From contig JACQNZ010000002.1 of the NCBI GenBank assembly GCA_016202815.1, positions 80,228 through 144,227 of the forward strand: a stretch of DNA of 64,000 nt, read 5' to 3'. Position numbers and translations under genes: made by a program. This document shows positions 15,831 through 23,756 of the stretch, piece after piece. Below the pieces are notes generated by a model that saw nothing but the letters and a program-made list of their open reading frames with translations, was not told where the DNA came from and made no database searches. The DNA comes from Candidatus Aenigmatarchaeota archaeon (GTDB taxonomy: Archaea; Aenigmatarchaeota; Aenigmatarchaeia; JACPZZ01). Every line of letters begins with the position of its first letter. Position 1 is the first letter of the stretch.

Positions 15831-16775
15831 TCAGTATTGTCTTCTGGCTCGTAATTCCGCAAGTTCTTCTGCCGCCCTGTTCGCGCGCACGCGCCTTTTG
15901 ATGCCTTTGAGATGGGCTTTCACAGCCCGCTCGCTCTCTGCTTCCTGCGCATACGTTTGGTGCCTCGTCTCCTGCCTTTCAATGGCTTTTGAGAACCTGT
16001 TTAATTCTGTCTTCAACCCTTTTGCATAACCTTCGGTGGCTGCGGACGCCAGTCCGTTGTCGCGCAGCGTTTGCATCACGCTGTCGATATATTCGCCCGC
16101 GTCGCCCGCCTTCTCTTTCACATCAGAAAGCGAACCCGAAACCCTTCTAACCGACGGCCTTCCCACGCGCACCCAGTTCAATGGGTTCTTCGATGCGTGT
16201 ATGCTTACGCGGCCGCCAAGTTCTGCCTGCACGCCGGATTTCGCATGTCTTCCAGCGCTATAAGTTTCGTTGGCTTTTGTCGCCATCAGGTTTCTCGCAA
16301 CCTCCGTAGCCTGGTCTACAAAAGCGTTGATCGCACGCTCGGCTTGATTATAACTTGTCAGTGCTGCGCCTGATTTCGGCTTTGGGCCAAGGGCCAGTTT
16401 TGCCTGCTGCGCATAGCTTCCGGCTGTTCGAAGCTGCTCGTCAACATTGCGCGCTTTAACGCCCGCCGTTTTCGCGTCCTTCAAAATTCCTGTGACCGCA
16501 GCATACCTGTCCTGTACGCCTCCCTGGTAAGAGCCGGTGATCATCCCGCTAACCTGTTCGGAAAAATCATTGATCGCCTGAACCGATTTATTATAATCAG
16601 CCCTTGCTGCGCCGGATTTCGGCTTTGGGCCCAGGACCGCACGGGCCTGTGTTATGTAATCGCTCGCGCCGCTTAGCATTTTTGTATAATCGGTCTGCCG
16701 CTCAACAGAGCGCAGCCCCTTTGTCAGAATGCCATTTACTTTGTCGTACGTGGTGGCCGCCGGTTTTGTAGCCAT
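15831..16775 (-). CDS. Helical repeat/coiled-coil protein, paralogue family A
   Basis: The 314-residue soluble, very basic and alanine-rich protein has a duplicated helical module: YITQARAVLGPKPKSGAA followed by YNKSVQAINDF (about residues 38-75), and YAQQAKLALGPKPKSGAA followed by YNQAERAINAF (about 120-155). A second module around residues 195-225 has the motif VRVGRPSVRRVSGSLSDV, which recurs as P-x-RP-x(3)-VSG in the genes at 19359, 20064 and 20914. ATG 16775 is chosen over 16799 because AGG lies seven bases upstream. The function is unknown. The operon position points to a partner of the membrane array. Confidence 0.75.
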   Translation of the reverse strand: MATKPAATTYDKVNGILTKGLRSVERQTDYTKMLSGASDYITQARAVLGPKPKSGAARADYNKSVQAINDFSEQVSGMITGSYQGGVQDRYAAVTGILKDAKTAGVKARNVDEQLRTAGSYAQQAKLALGPKPKSGAALTSYNQAERAINAFVDQATEVARNLMATKANETYSAGRHAKSGVQAELGGRVSIHASKNPLNWVRVGRPSVRRVSGSLSDVKEKAGDAGEYIDSVMQTLRDNGLASAATEGYAKGLKTELNRFSKAIERQETRHQTYAQEAESERAVKAHLKGIKRRVRANRAAEELAELRARRQY

Positions 16776-16849
16776 AATAAACCTGTTAATAATTCTCATT
16801 CCACGGATAAAAGCTTTAATCTATTAACAAGCCGCCCCATAATTTAATC

Positions 16850-17929
16850 ATGAACTATCCGATAACAGGCGCGATAAAAGAAGCGTGTTCGGAAATTCTG
16901 GCCCGCCGCAGGAACCGGATAAAGGCGATCTGGATATACGGCTCGTTCGCGCGCGGCGAGTCGAAACCGACTTCGGACATTGACATAATGACCCTGGTCG
17001 ACGACGCAACGACAGACATATCGTCCGCCGAGCTTGCAGAAATGAGCGCCGACATTTCCGCGATAAACGACGCTGTAAAGGAAAAGACAAAAGTCAACAT
17101 ACATTTCCAGCCGGCGAAGCGGTTAACAGATTGGTGGGATTTATTGCGTTCAGGCGAACCCTGGGTTTTCACGTCTATGAGGGATGCTATGCCTGTTTAT
17201 GACCCGTCAGGATACGTCGAACCGATCAGCCGTTTGCTGAAAGAGGGCCGTATGATCGGAACGTCAGAGCGCTCGCAAATGCTGATACAGCGCGCGCCGT
17301 CCCGCCTGGAAGACGTGCGCAAAATATTTTTGGAGGACATCACGGCGGACCTGCTGTTCGCCATGGTCGAGGCCGGCCAGGCTGCGCTGATGTTTTACGG
17401 CGTGGCGCCGCCGTCTGCGAAAAACCTCGGATCCGCGCTGCGCAAGCATTTTGTGTCCAAAAAAATCCTCCACGCCTACTACGCTGACATCGTCGACGAT
17501 TTCTACGCAATAACAAGAAAAATCGACCACGGCGACCTCACGAAAATAACCGCGAAAGAGATCAATTCATGGGTCGTGAAGGCGAAGGATTTCATCTACA
17601 TGATCGACACCATTTTTTCAAAGTTGGAAACGGAAAAGAAAAAAGAGATGATCGAAGAATCCAACAGCGTGGCATTCAGCGCCTGCAAAAACCTTTTGAA
17701 AAAGCGCGGCGTAAAGGCGAATGACGGGAATATTTTGCATTTCATAGAAAAAGAGCTTGTCAAGACCGGTCTGGTGTCTAAAGGCTACCTGGAAATCCTG
17801 AAAAAAATAAAATCCATGAAGCACGCGTCCGACAACGACAAGCTCAACGAGATCACGGAAAAGGACGTTTACACATCTCGGTTGTACGCGAAAAACCTGG
17901 CCGAGATATTGAAAGAGGTTAAGAAATGA
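16850..17929 (+). CDS. Nucleotidyltransferase-HEPN protein
   Basis: The 359-residue protein has an N-terminal nucleotidyltransferase fold with the complete signature YGSFARGESKPTSDIDI (about residues 24-40), that is GS-x(10)-D-x-D. A helical region resembling HEPN domains follows (about 105-255), and a second helical part of similar size (about 265-355) fills the C-terminus. MNT/HEPN pairs are known from toxin-antitoxin and stress systems, where the nucleotidyltransferase AMPylates the HEPN RNase. Here both parts sit in one chain. The gene overlaps the next one by four bases (ATGA), and both interrupt the minus-strand coiled-coil array. Confidence 0.8.
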   Translation: MNYPITGAIKEACSEILARRRNRIKAIWIYGSFARGESKPTSDIDIMTLVDDATTDISSAELAEMSADISAINDAVKEKTKVNIHFQPAKRLTDWWDLLRSGEPWVFTSMRDAMPVYDPSGYVEPISRLLKEGRMIGTSERSQMLIQRAPSRLEDVRKIFLEDITADLLFAMVEAGQAALMFYGVAPPSAKNLGSALRKHFVSKKILHAYYADIVDDFYAITRKIDHGDLTKITAKEINSWVVKAKDFIYMIDTIFSKLETEKKKEMIEESNSVAFSACKNLLKKRGVKANDGNILHFIEKELVKTGLVSKGYLEILKKIKSMKHASDNDKLNEITEKDVYTSRLYAKNLAEILKEVKK

Positions 17930-18669
17930 ACGACAAAAAGGTCAGGCCGCTGATAGACAAGCTTACAAAAAATTATCCGACAGTGATAAAATCCATCTGG
18001 ATGACCTCGTCTTCCGAAAGCGGCGAGGCTGACACGATCATCTTTCTTTTGGACGACACCGAGCAGGTGGATTCGATAACGACAAATGAAATAAAATTGC
18101 AGGCGCAGAAGCTTGCGAAATCTCTCAAGCTGCGCGGCAAAACAGACCTTATATTTTACAAATTGTCCGATTACTGGGAACTAATCCGCCACGGTTCTCC
18201 GGTCACGTTCACGGAAATACGCGACGGCATCCCGCTCTACGATCCGTCCGGTTTTTTCCTGCCGCTGAAAAAGCTGCTGCTCGAAGGCCGCGTGCCCGGC
18301 ACAAAAGAAGCGATGAGGTCGCTGATACAACAGTCGCCGTTGCGCCTACTGCGCATAGAACGCGTCCACACAGTTTCGATAATGGACGCGCTGTCGTCCG
18401 CAGTCGTAGATGCGGCGCAGGCGCCTTTGATGAACGTCGGAGTTTCACCCCCGACGCCGAAAAGCGTTCCGGACCAGCTCCGCATACATTTCGTGCGCAA
18501 AAGAAAACTGTCGCCGGAGTACGTGAAATATTACGAGGACGTGATCAAGACGTGGAAAAAGCTGGAGCACGGCGAGCTGAAAATATTAAAGCCGGAAAAA
18601 ATAGACGAGCTTGTTGAAAAGGCGACGCGTTTCGTGGAAAAAATGGAAGAGCTGATGCAAAAAATCTGA
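17926..18669 (+). CDS. Degenerate nucleotidyltransferase-HEPN paralogue
   Basis: The 247-residue protein aligns along its length with the upstream gene: WELIRHGSPVTFTEIRDGIP, then PLKKLLLEGRVPGT, then the HEPN-like region with FVRKRKLSPEYVKYYEDV. At the catalytic site the GS motif is replaced by MTSSSESGE and the D-x-D by ADTIIF, so two or more metal-binding acids and the GS are missing. It is therefore probably catalytically dead and may act as a partner or regulator of the intact protein it is coupled to (ATGA overlap). The reading frame is intact, which argues against a simple pseudogene. Confidence 0.78.
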   Translation: MNDKKVRPLIDKLTKNYPTVIKSIWMTSSSESGEADTIIFLLDDTEQVDSITTNEIKLQAQKLAKSLKLRGKTDLIFYKLSDYWELIRHGSPVTFTEIRDGIPLYDPSGFFLPLKKLLLEGRVPGTKEAMRSLIQQSPLRLLRIERVHTVSIMDALSSAVVDAAQAPLMNVGVSPPTPKSVPDQLRIHFVRKRKLSPEYVKYYEDVIKTWKKLEHGELKILKPEKIDELVEKATRFVEKMEELMQKI

Positions 18670-18675
18670 TGATTA

Positions 18676-19209
18676 TCATTTATCTGCCGACGCTTTTTCT
18701 TTTTGCTTTCCGTTGGCCTTGCCCCGAAGCGGCGCGTCCCAGTCCAACTCGACCCCTCTCGATTTTGCCACGCGCTCCAGCTGCGCCCTCAAATCCGCAG
18801 CAGACGATTCGTAGCTGTGCACGGTTTCTTTGACCAGGTTCGGGCCGTTTTTCATGCTGCCGAGCGCCGAAATATATCCTTCCATTTTTTGGATGCTCGC
18901 CCGCGCAACGGGCGAAGCGCGGCCCCCGCGCTTCATCCTTTCTATTTCACTCTGCGCTTTGTGCTGCGCGTTGCTAAGGTCCTCGCCTATGGCTCCGGCC
19001 GCGTAATTCACCAGCTGCGCCAGCTCGTCTTTGCCGCTTGCGTACGCGCTTCCAAACGCGTCGGCCTTGTGGTTGCGCGGCACCATGCGAAATGCGCGGT
19101 CCGCAGTAGTTATGGCCGCAGTGTAATTTTTCTTGTTGAAATAGTCGTGGGCAGAAGTGACCGCAGCCTGAAAAGACCTGAACCTTGATTCTGCCCGCAG
19201 CGTTGCCAT
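18676..19209 (-). CDS. Helical repeat protein, paralogue family A (shortest member)
   Basis: The 177-residue protein is basic and all-helical. The first half has a TPR-like pair (DYFNKKNYTAAITTADRAF). The second half has a helix-turn region (RGGRASPVARASIQKMEGYI) comparable to the second module of its larger relatives, and it ends in a lysine-rich tail. It continues the minus-strand family after the plus-strand nucleotidyltransferase pair. Similarity to the other members is weaker than among 15831, 19359, 20064 and 20914, so the family assignment is tentative. Confidence 0.65.
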   Translation of the reverse strand: MATLRAESRFRSFQAAVTSAHDYFNKKNYTAAITTADRAFRMVPRNHKADAFGSAYASGKDELAQLVNYAAGAIGEDLSNAQHKAQSEIERMKRGGRASPVARASIQKMEGYISALGSMKNGPNLVKETVHSYESSAADLRAQLERVAKSRGVELDWDAPLRGKANGKQKEKASADK

Positions 19210-19248
19210 AAGATTAATTATCCGCGGTAAAATTAAAGCTCATTGAGT

Positions 19249-19295
19249 AGACCGAAGCAGACGCGTCGGAAACTGAAGCCTATGGCGTCTGCTTC
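19249..19295 (-). repeat. Palindromic hairpin repeat (copy 2)
   Basis: Perfect 11-base arms lie at 19254-19264 and 19285-19295 (GAAGCAGACGC and its complement) around a 20-base centre containing GGAAACTGAAGCC. The plus-strand lead GTAGACCGAAGCA matches the other copies at 25170, 27829 and 47136. It lies in the 149-base gap between two coiled-coil genes, downstream of the minus-strand gene at 19359. Confidence 0.7.
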
Positions 19296-19358
19296 TAGCT
19301 TAACGCTCCCGCTAAACCAAAAAATAAAAATTAAAGAAAAAGGAAAAAACGGGACGGC

Positions 19359-20018
19359 TTAGATCCATCCGCTTTTGGCAGCCTTCTCGATCTTCTTCAT
19401 GCGCTTCTCCCATTTCTTGTCCGTCTCTTTTGATTCCCTTGTTTCAACGGTTTGGGAGTGCCTTGTCGAAGCCTTGCCTACCAGTCTGTCCATTCCTTCT
19501 ACTCTTTTGACCGCAGCGTCTATGTAAGACACAGAGCCAGCACTCAGGTCAGCATCCGAATCAACCATACTCCTTACGGTTCCCAGATAATCCTTTGCCT
19601 GACCCAAAACATCGGTGGCATCATCAAGCTCTCCGCTGACAGCCCTGATGTTAGGTCTCGGCACCACGCCGTACCTTCGTCCGACAGACACACGTTTTGT
19701 TTGTGATCTCAATCCACTGGTGTAGCCATGCATACCCTTGACAACGTCTTGGGCTATGTCCCTTGCCAGTTTCCTTATCGTAGCGGCTTTCGCATCAAGC
19801 GTCGCCAAAGCAGAGTTGTACTTGTTTTTCTCTGTCGCAGTAGCGGTCGCAGCCGGAGCAGCCCCAAGTTCGGTTTTTGCCCTTTCATAAGCTGCCACAT
19901 CAGCTGAAAGGAAGCTCAAAGGGTCTACCTTCAGTTTTGTCTGGTGTTGTTTAGTCTTGTACGCCCCACCCGACGTAATCCTACTTACTATCTCATTAAA
20001 TGTTGTATAATTCACCAT
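19359..20018 (-). CDS. Helical repeat/coiled-coil protein, paralogue family A
   Basis: The 219-residue soluble protein has the family's first module at about residues 35-90 (AYERAKTELGAAP, then KYNSALATLDAKAATIRKLA) and the second at about 108-190 with VGRRYGVVPRPNIRAVSGEL followed by a helical hairpin. The C-terminal ~30 residues are charged (KWEKRMKKIEKAAK). It is more weakly basic than the 15831 member but collinear with it. A TATA-like AT-rich stretch lies in the 45 bases upstream (20019-20063). The function is unknown. Confidence 0.72.
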   Translation of the reverse strand: MVNYTTFNEIVSRITSGGAYKTKQHQTKLKVDPLSFLSADVAAYERAKTELGAAPAATATATEKNKYNSALATLDAKAATIRKLARDIAQDVVKGMHGYTSGLRSQTKRVSVGRRYGVVPRPNIRAVSGELDDATDVLGQAKDYLGTVRSMVDSDADLSAGSVSYIDAAVKRVEGMDRLVGKASTRHSQTVETRESKETDKKWEKRMKKIEKAAKSGWI

Positions 20019-20063
20019 TTCATTTCACCTCTTAAATTAACTACCGATAAGTATTTAAACCTA

Positions 20064-20906
20064 TCAGATTTCTCCAAATTCCCGTTTTCTTTCCTTAACC
20101 GCCTTCTTCTTGCCTTTTTTGTGCCCGCCGTGCCCGATGTGCGGCAACTTTATGTGCGGGTGCGGCACATGTCCGGCTGCGCGCTTAACATACCCGCCTA
20201 CCGAGCCTGCCGCGCCAGCCACACGCTTGGTCGCGCCCCACGCATGCCCGCCAGCGCTCTTCACATATCCGGGCGTTTTCTTTACGTATCCGGGTATGCC
20301 TTTGACGAATCCTACGACTTTTCCGGTTGTCGGCGTTATCCCGCCGTGCCTCGCTTCAAGCGCTGCGACATCGTTGAAAGCGTTGTCGAGCCTGCCTTTC
20401 ACGGTTTTGATCATGTTCTCGTCCGCAGGACCTGACAGCCTCTGGTCTTCCAGCGTTTGTCTCATGGCTTCCAGGCGGCCCTGTGCATCGCTGATATAAT
20501 CCGCAACTTCATCTATCTTTCCGGTCACATGTCCTGCGGAAGGCCTTTTCGCGTACGGTACGCCAAGAATTTTTCGCCCGCGCTCCTCGTGCTTCACCGC
20601 GCTCCTGATCCCGGAAACGTATTTGTCCGCTGTTTTCGCCAGCTCGTTTGCCTGTTCCCTTGTGTAGCTGGCTATCTCTGTCCTAAGATGCTCCACCTGT
20701 TTCACTGTGTTCCTGTAAGCGCCAGTTTCCTGTTTCGACGCGCCCGCTACCGGTGCCGTTAATCCTGCCAGAGCTTTTGCGTAGTTCTCTCCGGCTATCT
20801 GGATGACGTATTCCGCGTCCTTTAGCTTTCCTGTACGGCCTTTCCGCACAGCTTGCAGCCCTTCCTTTGCATACTCATTGGAATCAACGTAAAAACTGCT
20901 CGCCAT
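20064..20906 (-). CDS. Helical repeat protein with His/Gly/Lys-rich tail, paralogue family A
   Basis: The 280-residue protein starts MASSFYVDSNEYAKEG. ATG 20906 has GGTG eight bases upstream, whereas ATG 20912 is too close to it. Module one is at about residues 30-95, and module two begins with RGRKILGVPYAKRPSAGHV (about 105-123) and runs to about 190. The tail (about 195-280) is low-complexity: GYVKKTPGYVKSAGG, then HPHIKLPHIGHGGHKKGKKK. It is rich in His, Gly and Lys and may bind nucleic acid, metal or an acidic surface. The start lies seven bases after the stop of the 20914 gene, so the two are co-transcribed. Confidence 0.75.
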   Translation of the reverse strand: MASSFYVDSNEYAKEGLQAVRKGRTGKLKDAEYVIQIAGENYAKALAGLTAPVAGASKQETGAYRNTVKQVEHLRTEIASYTREQANELAKTADKYVSGIRSAVKHEERGRKILGVPYAKRPSAGHVTGKIDEVADYISDAQGRLEAMRQTLEDQRLSGPADENMIKTVKGRLDNAFNDVAALEARHGGITPTTGKVVGFVKGIPGYVKKTPGYVKSAGGHAWGATKRVAGAAGSVGGYVKRAAGHVPHPHIKLPHIGHGGHKKGKKKAVKERKREFGEI

Positions 20907-20913
20907 AATCATT

Positions 20914-21744
20914 TCACCATCTATGCCTTTTTACCGCTTTCATGTGCCTTTCGAAATCCTTTTTGCCTTCCTTCTCAAGCTTCCTTGTTTCCTTGTTTTC
21001 TTTTTTCTGGGTTTTGCCAGCTGCACGGCCTTCTGAGGCAGCTTTAAACCTGCTGTATATGCCGACGAGTTCATTCCTTCTGCCAAGAAGATTGTGTTCA
21101 ATGTCCGCAAAATATTTCCCTTCTGCAGCATCAAGTTCTTTCCCAGTCACTTTCTCAAGGCTCAACCTGGTGCTTTTTAGGTCTCCCAACAAACGGGTAA
21201 TATAAGAACTTCCGGTAGGCTTGCCTGTTTGTGCGCTAATGTCAGTTACGTCCATTTCACCCGTGATTTCTCTCCAGGCGCCAAAAATTTTTCTTTCAAC
21301 CTTTCCGCTGCTTGGCCTGCGCCAGTATGGGACGCCCAGTATTTTCCTGCCACGCTCGTATCGGCGTTCCGCACGCCCGACCCTTGAAACCAGCTTCGCG
21401 GTTTCGTCGTCGATTTTTTTTGCCGCATGCTTTCCATAGCTCATTACTTCACTTTTTAGCATCTCCAGCCCGGAAATTGCATTGTCATAGCGCTGTTTTT
21501 CCACGCCATCCGCAGGTTTTTCCACAGTATTCAATTGGGCCGCCGCCCTCGAATATGTCTCTGCAGCCGCTGCCAGCGCCGCAGCCGGCTTCCTCTTTTG
21601 CGTGTACCTGCTCGGTTTTAGGTAGCTTAGCCCGCGCTTGAAAAAATTGCCGTCGACCTGGTATCCGCCGGAACGCAGATAGCTGAAGCCTTCCTTGATA
21701 AGATTGTTTACGGCTGTGACAGAACCGGGCCTTTGCGTTGCCAT
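20914..21744 (-). CDS. Helical repeat/coiled-coil protein, paralogue family A
   Basis: The 276-residue protein shares RGRKILGVPYWRRPSSGKV (about residues 130-148) with the gene that follows it. Its first module lies at about 55-110 (YSRAAAQLNTVEKP, then QRYDNAISGLEMLKSEV). The C-terminal half is helical and ends in a lysine-rich coiled coil (EKEGKKDFERHMKAVKRH). It is the first gene of the coiled-coil set on the minus strand, separated by 29 bases from the diphthine synthase gene's stop. The role is unknown. Confidence 0.74.
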   Translation of the reverse strand: MATQRPGSVTAVNNLIKEGFSYLRSGGYQVDGNFFKRGLSYLKPSRYTQKRKPAAALAAAAETYSRAAAQLNTVEKPADGVEKQRYDNAISGLEMLKSEVMSYGKHAAKKIDDETAKLVSRVGRAERRYERGRKILGVPYWRRPSSGKVERKIFGAWREITGEMDVTDISAQTGKPTGSSYITRLLGDLKSTRLSLEKVTGKELDAAEGKYFADIEHNLLGRRNELVGIYSRFKAASEGRAAGKTQKKENKETRKLEKEGKKDFERHMKAVKRHRW

Positions 21745-21773
21745 ATTAACCTAAACATTATTTAGTCGCAAGC

Positions 21774-22526
21774 TTATTTAAAACTGAAAGTCTCGAGGAA
21801 TTCGCGCTCGGCAAAATGCAGCTTGCCGGGTACTATCAAAACTGCCGGCAGGGCGAACTTATCGCCGGCCAATTCATCGGCACGGCCGTATGATATCCTC
21901 TGTTTGCCAGAGCCGAGCAGGCTCATGGCAACAATTTTCCTGTCAGACAAAATTTTGTCGCTGTCCAGTTTCCGCAAAACGCCTAACGCGTCTTCCACGC
22001 CCAGATTTTTGCCATTCTCGGCGTCAATATCCAGAAGCAGCAGCGTATGTAAACCGATTGACAAGTTCCCTTTGATCGTTTCGTAAACTGAATTGGGCGC
22101 AACGCCGCCCGTTTTTTCCTTTAGTGGCAGTGTCGCAGTCTTGCCGAATTTGTATAACTGCAAGCCGCATTCCGCGATGGCTGTGAAAATCGACGAGGCG
22201 TGTATGATTGTTGTTCCGACGCCGGCTTTTTTTGCCTGCAATATCAGGTCGGCGTGCGTCGTCGCTGCCAGCGGGTCGCCCGGGACAAGCAGGCAAACGC
22301 TTCTGGATTTAGCCTCGCTTAAAATCCCGGCAGAGCCGTCTTCGACGTCCTTCCTCGCAAGGACAATGATTTTACCGCCGGCCAGCTTTTCCAGGTTTTT
22401 AATATTCCCGTCCCACAGGTTTGTGTACAGCTCAGCGTAAACGGCATCAGCGCTTTTCACGGCTTCCAAACCTTTCAGCGAAATGTCCTCCTCGTCCCAC
22501 AGCCCCAGCCCTACTATTGTAAGCAT
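21774..22526 (-). CDS. dphB: Diphthine synthase
   Basis: The 250-residue SAM-dependent methyltransferase of the tetrapyrrole-methylase-like fold methylates the modified histidine of elongation factor 2 on the way to diphthamide. The N-terminus MLTIVGLGLWDEEDISLKGL is the family's strand and glycine loop, and LLVPGDPLAATTHADL (about residue 82) is its second conserved loop. ATG 22526 is chosen because GGAGAGG lies seven bases upstream of it but only one base upstream of the other candidate at 22532. The length fits the archaeal family. Confidence 0.93.
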   Translation of the reverse strand: MLTIVGLGLWDEEDISLKGLEAVKSADAVYAELYTNLWDGNIKNLEKLAGGKIIVLARKDVEDGSAGILSEAKSRSVCLLVPGDPLAATTHADLILQAKKAGVGTTIIHASSIFTAIAECGLQLYKFGKTATLPLKEKTGGVAPNSVYETIKGNLSIGLHTLLLLDIDAENGKNLGVEDALGVLRKLDSDKILSDRKIVAMSLLGSGKQRISYGRADELAGDKFALPAVLIVPGKLHFAEREFLETFSFK

Positions 22527-22577
22527 AACCATTCCTCTCCAGCAATCCTTAAATGGGCTGATTGTTGTATATTAAAT

Positions 22578-23036
22578 ATGGAATGGCTGCGTAAAGCGCA
22601 TCGTCTGCTTCACAGGGAGCATTTCATATGGACAATGACCCCGCACGCAAACGCGCTCATTGCGCTGGCCGCTGCGCTGCTTTTCATCAAGTCCGTGGCC
22701 GTGTATCCGGCAGCCGGGACCAGGATATACGCCGGTTTTCTTTTGGGCATATCCGCAGGATTCTTTTTCGGCGCCTACTGGTACCACACCTTCTCGGAAC
22801 ACTGGAATTTTTACCGCAAATTCTACAACGTTAAAACAAAAAACAAGCAGAGGCTGAAGATGCTGGATAAAAAGATAGATTATGAATTGCCGAGCTACCT
22901 GGCCGCCGTCCTTTTCGGATTCACGCTCGTCTACATCGCAGTAAGCAATTTTATCTGGCTTGCCTCCGGCATGTTCTTCGGCTTTATCTTCGGCGGGTCG
23001 CTGGCCATGGCAATAGTTTTGAAAGTCCTGGAATAA
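22578..23036 (+). CDS. Conserved-looking four-helix membrane protein
   Basis: The 152-residue protein has two pairs of membrane helices (about residues 24-43 and 50-68, then 104-122 and 126-147) separated by a basic cytoplasmic-type loop (YNVKTKNKQRLKMLDKK). It starts MEWLRKAHRLLH. It lies divergent from dphB with a 51-base shared promoter region containing the AT-rich stretch at 22561-22577. I recognise no family. Confidence 0.7.
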   Translation: MEWLRKAHRLLHREHFIWTMTPHANALIALAAALLFIKSVAVYPAAGTRIYAGFLLGISAGFFFGAYWYHTFSEHWNFYRKFYNVKTKNKQRLKMLDKKIDYELPSYLAAVLFGFTLVYIAVSNFIWLASGMFFGFIFGGSLAMAIVLKVLE

Positions 23037-23049
23037 CTCGCCAGGAAAA

Positions 23050-23301
23050 TCATTTCACAAATTCCACGTTGTCCAGTTTCCTGAACGCAATGTCGCCTGT
23101 AAGGAATTTTGCTCCTTCCGGTTTCGCCATGCCGTATCCCAACGCGTCGGCGTATGAAATATTGGGCTTGTTTTTTTCCAGTTTGAATCTGGAGGCTGCA
23201 AATATGTGTGCATCATTTGTTTGGATCACGAATTGCCTGAACTGCAAAAATTCTTTCTTTGCGCTGTCCTCGTCCGAGTATTTGAGCAGGTTGTAATACA
23301 T
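23050..23301 (-). pseudogene. Truncated PIN-domain (VapC-like) remnant
   Basis: The readable part (about 83 residues from ATG 23301) matches only the C-terminal half of a PIN domain: FVIQTNDAHIFAASRF holds the middle catalytic aspartate and FLTGDIAF the last one. The N-terminal strand with the first catalytic aspartate is absent. Upstream in this frame the reading runs antisense-like through the DUF357 gene. A deletion that removed the 5' half and joined the rest to the DUF357 gene would explain it. It could instead be translated as a short, catalytically incomplete protein. Confidence 0.55.
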
Positions 23302-23311
23302 CTCATACAAA

Positions 23312-23551
23312 TCAGACCATCTCGCCAAGGTTTTCCGCTGTCTCAACAATCGCCCACGAGTAGACGCACGCCTCAAACGCCAGGAATAAATTTCCTTGTT
23401 CCAGCCAATGCTTGCAGTCGTCACGGTACGCCTCGGCGTTGCGCAGCGCATCGGCTCCAAGTTTGCTTTTCGCCTCGACTTTACTTAGTTTCTTGTCAAG
23501 CCGTTCCAGCCACTTTTCAACTTCTGCCTTTGGTATGCGGTCGTTGGCCAT
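23312..23551 (-). CDS. DUF357-like helical protein
   Basis: The 79-residue protein consists of two or three helices: EVEKWLERLDKKL, then AEAYRDDCKHWLEQG, then LAFEACVYSWAIVETAENLG. This is the size and pattern of the small archaeal DUF357 proteins, which have the A-x-x-Y-x-x-D and A-x-x-x-Y-x-W features. Its stop lies 10 bases before the in-frame start of the PIN remnant, so both are on one transcript. The function of DUF357 is not known. Confidence 0.65.
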   Translation of the reverse strand: MANDRIPKAEVEKWLERLDKKLSKVEAKSKLGADALRNAEAYRDDCKHWLEQGNLFLAFEACVYSWAIVETAENLGEMV

Positions 23552-23704
23552 AAAACTCAGTCAATAGTAATTGTGAATAACTAAAAAATAAGCAAAGTGC
23601 TCTGCGAAGCAAATCGTGTGCTGCAACGGCTTGCTTTACAAACCGTGCACGGGAAACATCGGTTTCCCATGTCGCTTCATCGCATCTGGATTTTCTTTTT
23701 CCCA

Positions 23705-23756
23705 AGGCTTTCTTTGGTCAAGCTTTCTTTTTAAGAAAGGTTGGAAAAAGGCTTAC
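23705..23756 (-). repeat. AAGCTT-type intergenic repeat, diverged copy
   Basis: In minus-strand sense it reads AAGCCTTTTTCC, a 7-base-arm hairpin (CTTTCTT and complement at 23723-23739), then AAGCTTGACCAAAG. It matches the copies upstream of ftsZ, the histone gene and the genes at 42695 and 44830 in the core AAGCTT-RAYC-AAA. This copy lies across the ftsZ stop region, 150 bases ahead of the DUF357 gene. Confidence 0.55.

Noticed and set aside
17926-18669. Degenerate nucleotidyltransferase as pseudogene
   Set aside because: The frame is full length, coupled to the upstream gene and conserved outside the active site, so a pseudoenzyme is the better reading.
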